Shown here piece after piece: positions 50,740 to 59,372 of a DNA stretch of 64,000 nt (its first letter is position 1; each line of letters starts with the position of its first letter). Source of the DNA: Pseudomonas sp. Os17 (GTDB taxonomy: Bacteria; Pseudomonadota; Gammaproteobacteria; Pseudomonadales; Pseudomonadaceae); the NCBI RefSeq assembly GCF_001547895.1, contig NZ_AP014627.1:3971501-4035500 (forward strand). Direction: 5' to 3'. Below the pieces are notes generated by a model, which was not told the DNA's origin, did no database searches, and saw only the letters and a program-made list of their open reading frames with translations. The position numbers and the translations under genes are program-made.

Positions 50740-50768
50740 AATAAAGCGCTTAATGGATCCATTAGCAA
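50740..50768 (-). promoter_or_regulatory. Promoter of the VanK-like gene with VanR operator
   Basis: On the minus strand TTGCTA (50768-50763), 17 bases, TTTATT (50745-50740). The spacer contains the perfect palindrome TAATGGATCCATTA (50751-50764), the same as at vanA. Confidence 0.8.
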
Positions 50769-50902
50769 GGGATAAGCCGACTGAAAAGGCTGCTCAAAAA
50801 CCCCTTGGCCAGCCATGGACGGGGTCAATTTCCATAAGGATCAAACGCTTAGGTGCCCGACACGGCGCCGGGATTAGCGGGCGATTATCGGCCAACCAAG
50901 CA

Positions 50903-51035
50903 TGTGGCGAGGGAGCTTGCTCCCGTTCGATGGCACAGCCATCGCACAGCCTGCGGGTGCGATAGGCCTGGAAACGCTCGCCGGCCAGCGATGGGGGCGC
51001 TGCGCACCCCAGGGGGAGCAAGCTCCCTCGCCACA
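50903..51035. repeat. Palindromic element with perfect 22-bp inverted ends
   Basis: TGTGGCGAGGGAGCTTGCTC begins the left end (50903-50924), and its exact 22-base complement is 51014-51035. It is a common Pseudomonas intergenic repeat type. It separates two VanR-type operators. Confidence 0.9.
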
Positions 51036-51050
51036 AGGTTTGCCCCCTTG

Positions 51051-51062
51051 ATTGGATCCAAT
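51051..51062. promoter_or_regulatory. Distal VanR-type operator
   Basis: ATTGGATCCAAT is a perfect 12-bp palindrome and equals the published VanR operator core. It lies 14 bases after the acyl-CoA dehydrogenase stop and 290 bases upstream of the nearer operator. Confidence 0.8.
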
Positions 51063-51075
51063 AACCTGCATCACC

Positions 51076-52830
51076 TCAGATAAAGGCCAACCCTGCCCGG
51101 GCGCTGCGTACCGCCGTCATCCGCTGTTCGACCTGGGGCAACAGGTAGCTGAAAAAGAACCCCGCCGTCTCCAGCTTGGCCCCACGCAGCGGGTCGCCCT
51201 CGGGCAGCCTGCGCGACACCCGTGCCGCCCGGGTCCAGGCCAGTGCCAGCAGGCTCAGGCCACACAACGCCAGAAAATCCCCGGCCGCGCGATACGGGTA
51301 CTCGGCATCCTCCAGCGCCCACTGCTGCACCTGGGCCACCAGTGCCTGCAACGCCTCGGCCAGATCCGCCAACGACCGGGCGAACCCCGCGCACTCGAGC
51401 ACCTGGGCGCCGCGCCCGGCCTCATCGCGCAATTGCTCAAGCAACAGCGCGAAGCCCTGCCCGCCATCCCCCAGTACCTTGCGCAACAGCAGGTCGTTGG
51501 CCTGAATCTCGTTGCTGCCTTCGTAGATCATGGCGATACGGCTGTCGCGCAGGGTCTGCTCGATGGCGAACTCGGCGACGTAGCCGTAGCCGCCGAAGAC
51601 CTGCAAGGCGTTGCTGGCCTGACGAAAGCCCTGCTCGGTAAAGAACGCCTTGATGATCGGCGTCAGCAGTTGCGCCAGCTGATCGGCCTGGCGCCGGACC
51701 TGGGGTTCAGGGTGATGCTCGGCCTGATCCAGCAAGTGCGCGGCCCAGTAGCCGATGGCCCGCAGGCCTTCGCTGGTGGCGCGCAATTCCAGCAGCACGC
51801 GGCGCATGGCCGGGTGGTAGCGAATCGGGTCGGCGGCCTGGGCGGCGACCCCGGCGGGGCGCAAGGGCGCACGCATCTGCTGGCGTTCGCCGGCGTAGTC
51901 ACGGGCGTTCTGCCACGCCGCTTCGACATGCCCCAGGCCTTGCAGGCCCACGTGCAGGCGCGCCGAATTCATCATCACGAACATCGCCGCCAGGCCGCGA
52001 TGGGCCTCGCCCACCAGCCAGCCCTGGGCCGCCTCGAACACCAGGGAACAGGTGGCGCTGCCCTTGATCCCCATCTTGTGTTCGATGCCGTCGCAGCGCA
52101 CGCCGTTGCCCTGGCCCCGCTCCAGGCGCTTGGGCACCAGGAACAGCGAGATCCCGCGGCTGCCCTCCGGCGCGCCCGGCAGCCGGGCCAGCACCAGGTG
52201 CAGGATGTTGTCGGTGAGGTCATGCTCGCCGCCGGAAATGAACAGCTTGCTGCCGCTGAGGCGATAGCTGCCGTCGGCCTGGGGCTCGGCGCGACAGCGC
52301 AACAGGCCGACATCACTGCCGGCCTGGGGCTCGGTCAGGCACATGGTGGGCAGGCTTGCGCCGCTGATGATCCCCGGCAGGTAGCGCTCCTGGAGCCAGG
52401 GCGCGCCGTGGGTCTTGAGGCACAGGTAGGCGCCGTGGGCGATGCCGGTGTACATGGCCCAGGCGTGGTTGCTGGCATAGAGCATCTCTTGCAGCGCCGC
52501 GTCCAGCAGTTGCGGCAGGCCCTGGCCACCCAGGGCTTCGGCGCAAGCCAGGGCCGGCCAGCCGCCCTCGACATAGGCCCGGTAGGCCTCGGCAAACCCC
52601 TGCGGGGTGCTGACCTGCCCGTCCGCCCACCGACAGCCCTGGCGATCGCCGCTGGCGTTCAGCGGCGCCAGCACGTCCTGGCTGAAACGCCCGGCCTGCT
52701 CCAGCACCTGCAGCGCCAGGGGCAGGTCCAGCGCCTCGAACGCCGGGCTCCGACGCCACGCCTCGGGGGCCTCCAGCCAGTGCTCAAGGACAAATTGCAT
52801 ATCGCGCAGCGGCGCCTGGTAGCTCCACAT
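51076..52830 (-). CDS. Acyl-CoA dehydrogenase of the ferulate cluster (large, DmdC-like type)
   Basis: The 584-residue protein starts MWSYQAPLRDMQFVLEHWLEAPEAW. It is of the long acyl-CoA dehydrogenase class. FAD-site parts: MCLTEPQAGSDVGLLRCRAEPQADG, LFISGGEHDLTDNILHLVLARL, and a C-terminal FGGYGYVAEFAIEQTLRDSRIAMIYEGSNEIQANDLLLRKVL with the catalytic Glu in YEGSNEIQ. In Pseudomonas ferulate clusters such a gene (acd) lies with a thiolase gene. It may serve an alternative beta-oxidation of phenylpropanoids. AGGTG precedes the ATG. Confidence 0.92.
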   Translation of the reverse strand: MWSYQAPLRDMQFVLEHWLEAPEAWRRSPAFEALDLPLALQVLEQAGRFSQDVLAPLNASGDRQGCRWADGQVSTPQGFAEAYRAYVEGGWPALACAEALGGQGLPQLLDAALQEMLYASNHAWAMYTGIAHGAYLCLKTHGAPWLQERYLPGIISGASLPTMCLTEPQAGSDVGLLRCRAEPQADGSYRLSGSKLFISGGEHDLTDNILHLVLARLPGAPEGSRGISLFLVPKRLERGQGNGVRCDGIEHKMGIKGSATCSLVFEAAQGWLVGEAHRGLAAMFVMMNSARLHVGLQGLGHVEAAWQNARDYAGERQQMRAPLRPAGVAAQAADPIRYHPAMRRVLLELRATSEGLRAIGYWAAHLLDQAEHHPEPQVRRQADQLAQLLTPIIKAFFTEQGFRQASNALQVFGGYGYVAEFAIEQTLRDSRIAMIYEGSNEIQANDLLLRKVLGDGGQGFALLLEQLRDEAGRGAQVLECAGFARSLADLAEALQALVAQVQQWALEDAEYPYRAAGDFLALCGLSLLALAWTRAARVSRRLPEGDPLRGAKLETAGFFFSYLLPQVEQRMTAVRSARAGLAFI

Positions 52831-52889
52831 GGGGACACCTCATCGAGTAGAAATAGAATGACCCGCCAGGGGCGGCGGGCCGGTCGGGC

Positions 52890-54131
52890 TCAGCCGCGCC
52901 AGGCCGGGTTTTCGATCAGCAGCGCCATGCCCTGGCCGCCTCCCACGCAGGCGGCGGCGATCCCGTAGCGCAGGTTGTGCTCGCGCAGTTGCCGGGCCAG
53001 GGTCAGCACCAGGCGCAGGCCGCTGGCGGCCAGGGGGTGCCCCAGGGCCAGGGAACCGCCCCGGGCATTCAGGCGCTCACTGTCCAGCTCCAGCTCCCGG
53101 GCCACGGCCAGCAGCTGGGCCGCCTGAGCCTCGTTGATTTCAAGGCGACCCACCTGTTCCAGGCCCAGGCCGCTGCGCTGCAGGAGCAGGCGGATTGCCG
53201 GAGCCGGGCCGATGCCCATGCACTCCGGCGCCACCCCGACCACCGCACTGCCCAGCAACAGCGCCAGGGGCGTCGTGATGCAGGCCGACGCCCGCCCGAC
53301 CAGGGCCGCCGCCGCGCCATCGACCACCGCGCAACTGTTGCCGGCGGTCTGCACCCCGCCCTCGTGGATCGTCCGCAAGCACGCCAGGGCAGACAGCTCA
53401 CCAGGGCGCGGATGACTGTCCTGGCTGACCGTCTCGACACCCCGTGGCAGGCGAATGCCGCGCGGTCGATAGCAGTCGAGCTCGAAGGCCTGCTGGCTTA
53501 CGGCGACGATTTCCGGCGCGAACCAGCCCGCCTGCTGCGCCGCCAGGGCCCGCTGATGGCTGGCGCAGGCATAGCCGTCCACGGCTTCGCGGGTCAGGCC
53601 ATAACGCCGCGCCAGGTTGTCAGCGGTGGCGATCATGTCCAGCCCCGGCGCCGGGTCGTACAGCGCCTCCCATAAGAAGTCCTTGAACTGCACCGCCGCC
53701 CCCAGGCGAAAGCCGCCGCGATGGGTGTAGGCGGCAATCGGGTTGCGCGACATCGATTCACTGGCCACGCACAACGCCAGTTGCACCTCGCCCCGCAGCT
53801 GCTCGGCCGCCTGGCGCAACAGCTCGAAACCGGTGGCGCAGATGCGCTGCACCCCCAGGGCCGGCACCGCTTGCCCGACGCCGCTGTACAGGCCGATGTG
53901 CCGGGGCAGCAGGTAGGCGTCGAAACTGGCCTGGGCCATGGAGCCGGCCAGCACGCTGTCCACCGCCCGGGCATCGATGCCGGCGCGCTGCAGTACCTCG
54001 CGGCCGACCTTGATCCCCAGATCGATCGGCGAGATCTCCGCCAGGTCCCCGCCAAGGTCGACCCAGGGCGTGCGCAATGCCTCAAGGATCGCCACATCGG
54101 CAAACTCGCTGTACTGCCCGGCGCCGTTCAT
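52890..54131 (-). CDS. Thiolase-family acetyl-CoA acyltransferase of the ferulate cluster
   Basis: ATG 54131 overlaps the fcs stop (ATGA). The product has 413 residues. The nucleophilic Cys is in VQRICATGFELL (about 91), with His in GGSLALGHPLAASG and Cys in AACVGGGQGMALL near the end, so the triad is complete. It would cleave beta-ketoacyl-CoA. Its place after fcs parallels the aat gene of other Pseudomonas ferulate clusters. The upstream frame to 54425 is not translated. Confidence 0.92.
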   Translation of the reverse strand: MNGAGQYSEFADVAILEALRTPWVDLGGDLAEISPIDLGIKVGREVLQRAGIDARAVDSVLAGSMAQASFDAYLLPRHIGLYSGVGQAVPALGVQRICATGFELLRQAAEQLRGEVQLALCVASESMSRNPIAAYTHRGGFRLGAAVQFKDFLWEALYDPAPGLDMIATADNLARRYGLTREAVDGYACASHQRALAAQQAGWFAPEIVAVSQQAFELDCYRPRGIRLPRGVETVSQDSHPRPGELSALACLRTIHEGGVQTAGNSCAVVDGAAAALVGRASACITTPLALLLGSAVVGVAPECMGIGPAPAIRLLLQRSGLGLEQVGRLEINEAQAAQLLAVARELELDSERLNARGGSLALGHPLAASGLRLVLTLARQLREHNLRYGIAAACVGGGQGMALLIENPAWRG

Positions 54132-56017
54132 GGCTTGGGCTCGGCGCGCAGGATCGACGGTTCGCGGCCGCGATACAGGTCCTCGACCTGCTCGGCGCGC
54201 CACTGCAACACCGCGCGCTGGTTGATCGAGCCCTTGTCGGTGATTTCCCCGCGGTCGATGGACGCCGGCTCCACCTGCAGGGCGATCCACTCCAGGCGGC
54301 TGGCGTTGCCGCTGGCCTCGCGGTTCAGGCGCTGCAACCAGTCGCCGAACCACTGGCGCACCGGCGCGCTGGCCAGCACCTGGGCATCGCTGGCCTCGGC
54401 GCCCAGCGCCGCCAGCCGCCGGCATTCATACAGCCGCGGGAACACCAGGGCCCCCAGGCACTCGCGGTCCGGGGCGGCCACCACCAGGTCCTGGACATAG
54501 GGCGAGCCTTCGAGCACCGCGCGATTGCGCAGCGGGCCGACGCTGACAAAGACCCCGGACGACAACTTGAAATCCTCGGCAATGCGCCCGTCGAACATCA
54601 GCCCCAACTGCGGGTCCTGGGGATCGGCGAGCTTGAGCGCATCCCCCGAGCAATAGAAGCCCTGGGCGTCGAACACTTCTGCGGTCTGCTGCGCCGCGCG
54701 CCAGTAGCCGGGCATGATGTGCGGCCCGCGAAAGCGCCCTTCGAGCTTGCCGTCCACCGGCACCAGGCGCACTTCGCACCCCGGCGCCGGCAGGCCGATG
54801 TAGCCGGCCATCGACAGCGGCCCGGTGGTGAAGGTGCAGGACGGCGCGGCCTCGGTCATGCCGAGCCCGGCCATCATGCGGATGCGTTCGCCGCAATGCT
54901 GCTCGGCGACCCGGTCGAGACGGTCCCAGACACTTTGCGACAGCCCGGCGGCAGCGAAGAAGAACAGGCTCATGCGCTTGAAAAAACACTCGCGTAGCTC
55001 GGCGTCCTGCTCCAGGGCGTTGACCAGCTCCTCCCAGCCCTTGGGCACGGTCAGGTAGGCGGTGGGCGAGATCTCCTTGAGGTTGCGCAAGGTTTCGGCA
55101 AAGCCCTGGGCCGTGGGCTTGCCGTCGTCCAGATAAAAACTGCCGCCGTTGTAGAGCACGATGCCGACGTTATGGCTGCCACCGAAGGTGTGGTTCCAGG
55201 GCAGCCAGTCCACCAGCACCGGCGGCTCTTCGCCGAACACCGGGAAGGTCTGCAACAGCATCTGCTGGTTGGCGCAGAGCATGCGCTGGGTGGTGATCAC
55301 TGCCTTGGGCAGCTTGGTCGAGCCCGAGGTGAAGAGAAACTTGGCGATGCTGTCCGGCCCGGTGGCGGCAAAGGCCGCATCGGCCTCGGCCCCACCGGGC
55401 TCGGCCAGCAGGCTGGCGAAGCTCGCCTGGCGTCGCCCCGGCACCTGGCCACGCACGCAGATCAGCGGCGTCTCGGGGGGCAGCACCGCGTCGATGGCCC
55501 GCTGGTAGGCGCCAGCATCGCTGACAAACACCAGCCCCGGCTGCAACAGGTCGCAGACATGGCGCAGCTTGGCAAAGTCCTGGGACAGCAGCGAATAGGC
55601 CGGCGACACCGGGCAATAGGGAATCCCGGCGTACATCGCGCCCAGGGCCAGTTGCAGGTGTTCGATGTCATTGCCCGAAAGCAGCGCCAGCGGCTTGTCG
55701 GCGGACAACCCGTAGCCGAGCAGGCCCTGGGCGATGGCGCGCACGCTGTCGAGCATCTGCCCATAGCTGACCCGGCGCCAGTCGCCGCCGGCCTCGCGGG
55801 CGGCAATGAAGGTCTGCTCGGGGCGCACCCGGGCCCAGTGCAGCAGGCGATCGAGCAAGCGCTGCGGCAAGGGCGCCAGGGGTTCCAGGGAGCGCATGTG
55901 CAACACGCCCTGCTCTTCACTGACGGCAACCGCCGGCCGGCCGATGGACACCTGGCGGTAACGCGGCGGCTCGGCCGCGGGTGGGGATGGCGCTCTGAAT
56001 TGGCAACTCACGTACAT
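54128..56017 (-). CDS. fcs: Feruloyl-CoA synthetase
   Basis: I give the ATG at 56017 (629 residues). The ATG at 56026 and a GTG at 56011 with GGAGG eight bases upstream are also possible. It is an AMP-forming acyl-CoA synthetase: KFLFTSGSTKLPKAVITT (P-loop), VLVDWLPWNHTFGGSHN, MMAGLGMTEAAPSCTFTTG and FDGRIAEDFKLSSGVFVSVGPLRN. The long form with LPWNHTFGGSHN is typical of Fcs. It activates ferulate, caffeate or coumarate to the CoA thioester, the first step of the pathway. Confidence 0.93.
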   Translation of the reverse strand: MYVSCQFRAPSPPAAEPPRYRQVSIGRPAVAVSEEQGVLHMRSLEPLAPLPQRLLDRLLHWARVRPEQTFIAAREAGGDWRRVSYGQMLDSVRAIAQGLLGYGLSADKPLALLSGNDIEHLQLALGAMYAGIPYCPVSPAYSLLSQDFAKLRHVCDLLQPGLVFVSDAGAYQRAIDAVLPPETPLICVRGQVPGRRQASFASLLAEPGGAEADAAFAATGPDSIAKFLFTSGSTKLPKAVITTQRMLCANQQMLLQTFPVFGEEPPVLVDWLPWNHTFGGSHNVGIVLYNGGSFYLDDGKPTAQGFAETLRNLKEISPTAYLTVPKGWEELVNALEQDAELRECFFKRMSLFFFAAAGLSQSVWDRLDRVAEQHCGERIRMMAGLGMTEAAPSCTFTTGPLSMAGYIGLPAPGCEVRLVPVDGKLEGRFRGPHIMPGYWRAAQQTAEVFDAQGFYCSGDALKLADPQDPQLGLMFDGRIAEDFKLSSGVFVSVGPLRNRAVLEGSPYVQDLVVAAPDRECLGALVFPRLYECRRLAALGAEASDAQVLASAPVRQWFGDWLQRLNREASGNASRLEWIALQVEPASIDRGEITDKGSINQRAVLQWRAEQVEDLYRGREPSILRAEPKP

Positions 56018-56237
56018 GTCCTCCATCAAGGCACGCCTGCGCCGCGCACGCAGGGCGACGGCTGGCAAGCGTGGCAGCCGATGGCTGCGGCCTTGTTATT
56101 GTTATGCCCTGCCTGCACACGGGCCGCGTGCTCAAGAACCTGCTTGCGATCTGCTGCGCTTGGCTGACGCGGCGTTAAAAAGCGTTGTTCGCCAGATCGA
56201 AAGCCGGTTCAGAGGGCACCGCGCCCGTGGCGACGGA

Positions 56238-57686
56238 TCAGATCGGGTAGTGCCGCGGGCCGTTCTGCAAGGTGACCCAGCGCAATTGGGTGAAGTGCTC
56301 GATCGAGGCCTTGCCGCCAAAACTGCCGTAGCCGCTGGACTTGACGCCGCCAAACGGCATCTGCGCCTCGTCGTGCACGGTGGGCCCGTTGATGTGGCAG
56401 ATGCCCGACTCGACCCGTTGCGCCAGGGCCAGGGCCCGCCCGGTGTCGCGGCTGAAAATCGCCGCCGACAGGCCGAACTCGGAGTCGTTGGCCAGACGCA
56501 GCAACTCTTCATCGCCGCTGCCGCGCAGCAGCACCGCCACCGGTCCGAAGGACTCCTCGCGGTACAGGCGCATCGATGCGGTGACGCCGTCGAGCAGGGT
56601 CGGCTGCAGAATGCTGCCGTCCAGTTGCCCGCCGACCACCAGCCGCGCGCCCTGTTCCAGGGCATCGTCGATCAGTGCCCGGATACGCGTGCCGGCGCTG
56701 GCATCCACCAGCGAACCGAGCACCGAATCTGCGGCCGCCGGGTCGCCGGCGCGCAGGCTCTCGACCTTGGCCGCCAGCTTGGCGACGAAGGCATCGGCCA
56801 CCTTGGCATCGACGATCAGGCGCTCGGTGGACATGCAGATCTGTCCCTGGTTGAAGTAGGCGCCAAACGCCGCGGCCGCGACGGCCGCGTCCAGGTCGGC
56901 ATCGTCCAGCACCAGCAGCGGCGCCTTGCCGCCCAGCTCCAGCAAGGCCGGCTTGAGGTGGCGCGCCGCAAGCTCGCCGACAATCCGCCCGACATGGGTC
57001 GAACCGGTGAAGTTGACCCGGCGCACCGCCGGGTTGGCGATCAGCCGCTCGACAATCGCCGCGGCATCGGCCGGGGCATTGCTGATGACGTTGACCACGC
57101 CATCGCCCAGGCCGGCGTCCTGCAGCACCTGGCCGATCAGGCGATGCACCGCCGGGCTCAGTTCGGAAGCCTTGAGCACCACGCTGTTGCCACAGGCCAG
57201 GGGCATGGCGATGGCCCGGGTGGCGAGAATCACCGGGGCGTTCCACGGGGCGATGCCCAGCACAACGCCACAGGGTTGGCGCAGGGCCATGGCGAAACTG
57301 CCGGGAACATCCGAGGGAATGACTTCGCCATTGATCTGGGTGGTCATCGATGCCGCTTCACGCAGCATGTTGGCCGCCAGGCGCACGTTGAAGCCGTACC
57401 AGTTGGCCATGGCCCCGGTCTCGCCGGCGGCGGCGATGAATTCCTCGCTGCGGGCCTGCAATTGCTCGGCGGCCCCGAGCAGGCGGCTGCGGCGTTCGTT
57501 GGGGGCCAGGGCCGCCCAGGCGGGGAATGCGGCCTGGGCCGCGGCCACGGCGGCGTCGGCATCGTCCAGGGTCGCGGCGGCCACGCGCGATACCACCGCG
57601 CCGGTCACCGGGTTGCGGCGTTCGAAGGTTCGACCGTCGCCGGCGGGGCGCGACTGGCCACCTATCAGCAGGGGCACGTCCAGCAT
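56238..57686 (-). CDS. vdh: Vanillin dehydrogenase
   Basis: From ATG 57686 (AAGAGG upstream) the product has 482 residues. Catalytic Asn149 (APWNAPV), Glu250 (ALLELGGKAPL) and Cys284 (FNQGQICMSTERL) are present. The sequence and the neighbours ech and fcs identify it as the vanillin dehydrogenase that makes vanillate, the substrate of VanAB. It lies between ech and fcs. The gap to fcs is 220 bases. Confidence 0.95.
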   Translation of the reverse strand: MLDVPLLIGGQSRPAGDGRTFERRNPVTGAVVSRVAAATLDDADAAVAAAQAAFPAWAALAPNERRSRLLGAAEQLQARSEEFIAAAGETGAMANWYGFNVRLAANMLREAASMTTQINGEVIPSDVPGSFAMALRQPCGVVLGIAPWNAPVILATRAIAMPLACGNSVVLKASELSPAVHRLIGQVLQDAGLGDGVVNVISNAPADAAAIVERLIANPAVRRVNFTGSTHVGRIVGELAARHLKPALLELGGKAPLLVLDDADLDAAVAAAAFGAYFNQGQICMSTERLIVDAKVADAFVAKLAAKVESLRAGDPAAADSVLGSLVDASAGTRIRALIDDALEQGARLVVGGQLDGSILQPTLLDGVTASMRLYREESFGPVAVLLRGSGDEELLRLANDSEFGLSAAIFSRDTGRALALAQRVESGICHINGPTVHDEAQMPFGGVKSSGYGSFGGKASIEHFTQLRWVTLQNGPRHYPI

Positions 57687-57752
57687 GGTGATTCCTCTTG
57701 TTGTCTTTGTCGGGAATGCAGCGCAGCGGTGTAACAGTAAGGCCAGGGGCAT

Positions 57753-57783
57753 GGCGAACGGCGGGATGGACCCGCCGTTCGCC
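57753..57783. repeat. Perfect 13-bp hairpin between ech and vdh
   Basis: GGCGAACGGCGGG (57753-57765) and CCCGCCGTTCGCC (57771-57783) enclose five bases. No U-tract follows in either direction. It may set the mRNA ratio of ech and vdh. Confidence 0.85.
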
Positions 57784-57791
57784 GGCCGGGC

Positions 57792-58622
57792 TCAGCGTTT
57801 ATACGCCTGCAGGCCGGGCTTGATGCTCTTCTCGTCAAGAAACTGCTTCATGCCCTGCTCACGACCGCCTTCGGTGTCCAAAAGGCGCGACTGATCGAGC
57901 TTGGCGTACAGGTAGTCTTCGTTCTGCTCCCAGGTCAGCTCGCGGCAACGCTTGAAGCCGTGCTTGGCGGCACGCAGCACCACCGGGTTTTTCTCCAGCA
58001 GATTGCGCGCCAGCTCGATGGTGACTTCACGCAGTTGCGCCAGGGGCACGCTTTCATTGACCAGGCCCATCTCGGCGGCTTTCTGCCCGCCAAAGGTCTT
58101 GCCGGTCATGATGTAGTACAGCGACTGGCGATGACCCACGGTGTCGGCCATGGCCTTGCTCACCAGGTTGCCCGGCGGGATGCCCCAGTTGATTTCCGAG
58201 AGGCCGAAGGTCGCCTCATCGGCGCAGATCGCCAGGTCGCAGGCCACCAGCGGGCTGAAGCCGCCACCGAAGCACCAGCCATTGACCATGGCGATGGTCG
58301 GCTTGGCGTACATACGCAGCAGTTTCCACTGCCACTGGGAGGCTTCGCGACGGATTTTTTCCTGAAGGATCTCCGGCCCGGCATCCACCTCGCGAAAGTA
58401 CTCCTTGAGGTCCATGCCGGCGGTCCAGGCTTCACCGGCGCCAGTCAGCACCAGCACGCCGGCGGCCGGGTCCTGCTCCAGGGTTTCCAGCACGTCGATC
58501 ATTTCCCGGTTCAGGGTCGGGCTCATGGCGTTGCGTTTTTCCGGGCGATTGAGGATGACCCAGGCAATGCCCTCTTCGATTTCGACCTTGACCGTTGTCC
58601 AGCGACCTTCGTAGTTGCTCAT
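57792..58622 (-). CDS. ech: Feruloyl-CoA hydratase/lyase (HCHL)
   Basis: The 276-residue length equals the P. fluorescens AN103 enzyme. Its known active residues are at the same numbers: Tyr75 (KEYFREVD), Ser123 (GGGFSPLV), Glu143 (GLSEINWGIPPGN) and Tyr239 (DYLYAKLD). It hydrates feruloyl-CoA and cleaves it to vanillin and acetyl-CoA. It is first in the operon after the ferR-ech control region. Confidence 0.97.
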   Translation of the reverse strand: MSNYEGRWTTVKVEIEEGIAWVILNRPEKRNAMSPTLNREMIDVLETLEQDPAAGVLVLTGAGEAWTAGMDLKEYFREVDAGPEILQEKIRREASQWQWKLLRMYAKPTIAMVNGWCFGGGFSPLVACDLAICADEATFGLSEINWGIPPGNLVSKAMADTVGHRQSLYYIMTGKTFGGQKAAEMGLVNESVPLAQLREVTIELARNLLEKNPVVLRAAKHGFKRCRELTWEQNEDYLYAKLDQSRLLDTEGGREQGMKQFLDEKSIKPGLQAYKR

Positions 58623-58658
58623 GGCGATGCTCTCTTGTTCTGGCTTGAAGATGGGTCG

Positions 58659-58707
58659 AAATTAAACCGCAAAATTAGTTATGTCAATTAACTATTAATT
58701 TGATTAA
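58659..58707 (-). promoter_or_regulatory. ech promoter and probable FerR operators
   Basis: On the minus strand TTGACA (58687-58682), 17 bases, TAATTT (58664-58659). TAGTTA-N7-TAACTA (58676-58694) overlaps the -35 and TTAAT-TTG-ATTAA (58695-58707) lies beside it. Both suit a MarR dimer. Feruloyl-CoA is the usual FerR ligand. Confidence 0.75.
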
Positions 58708-58829
58708 CCATTTTTCTTCATCGCGGAAAAATCCTTCTGCAACGCCTGCCAACACAGGCAAACGTAGCTATCAGCGGCCGACCCCGGCAAACTGGATAGC
58801 CTTGTTAACCGACCCAGGATGTTTTTGTC

Positions 58830-59351
58830 ATGGCCAAGCCCGCTCCCCTCGCCGACCCGCGCGAGGCCCCACCCGCCAACGCCGAGGTCCAGGCGCCGCT
58901 GGATTCGGCCCTGGACGAACTGATTGGCTACGCCATGCGTCGCGCCCAGCTCAAGCTGTTCCAGAACCTGATCGGCCGGCTCTCGGTCCACGACCTGCGG
59001 CCCGCGCAGTTCTCGGCCCTGGCGATCATCGACAGCAACCCGGGGCTGATGCAGGCCGACCTGGCTCGCGCCCTGGCCATCGAGCCGCCGCAAGTGGTGC
59101 CCCTGCTCAACAAACTGGAAAGCCGCGCGCTGGCGGTACGGGTGCGCTGCAAGCCGGACAAGCGCTCCTACGGGATCTTCCTCAGCAAGACCGGCGAAAC
59201 CCTGCTCAAGGAGCTCAAGCAGATCGCCGCGCAAAGCGACGTCGACGCCACGTCGGCCTTGAGTGGCGAGGAGCGCGAAGAACTGCTGCGCCTGCTGAAG
59301 AAGGTTTACCAGGACCAAAGCCAAGGTGCCGGCACAGGGCCGGCACGCTGA
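58830..59351 (+). CDS. ferR: MarR-family regulator of ferulate genes
   Basis: The 173-residue protein has a winged helix (LRPAQFSALAIIDSNPGLMQADLARALAIEPPQVVPLLNKLESRALAVRVRCKPDKRSYGIFLSKTG, about 56-120) and helical dimer arms at both ends (LDELIGYAMRRAQLKLFQNLIGRL). It is divergent from ech, the standard ferR/couR arrangement. It should repress ech-vdh-fcs until the CoA ester appears. The downstream porin gene converges on it. Confidence 0.92.
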   Translation: MAKPAPLADPREAPPANAEVQAPLDSALDELIGYAMRRAQLKLFQNLIGRLSVHDLRPAQFSALAIIDSNPGLMQADLARALAIEPPQVVPLLNKLESRALAVRVRCKPDKRSYGIFLSKTGETLLKELKQIAAQSDVDATSALSGEEREELLRLLKKVYQDQSQGAGTGPAR

Positions 59352-59372
59352 GGCGGCAAGGTGCTTGCGGGC

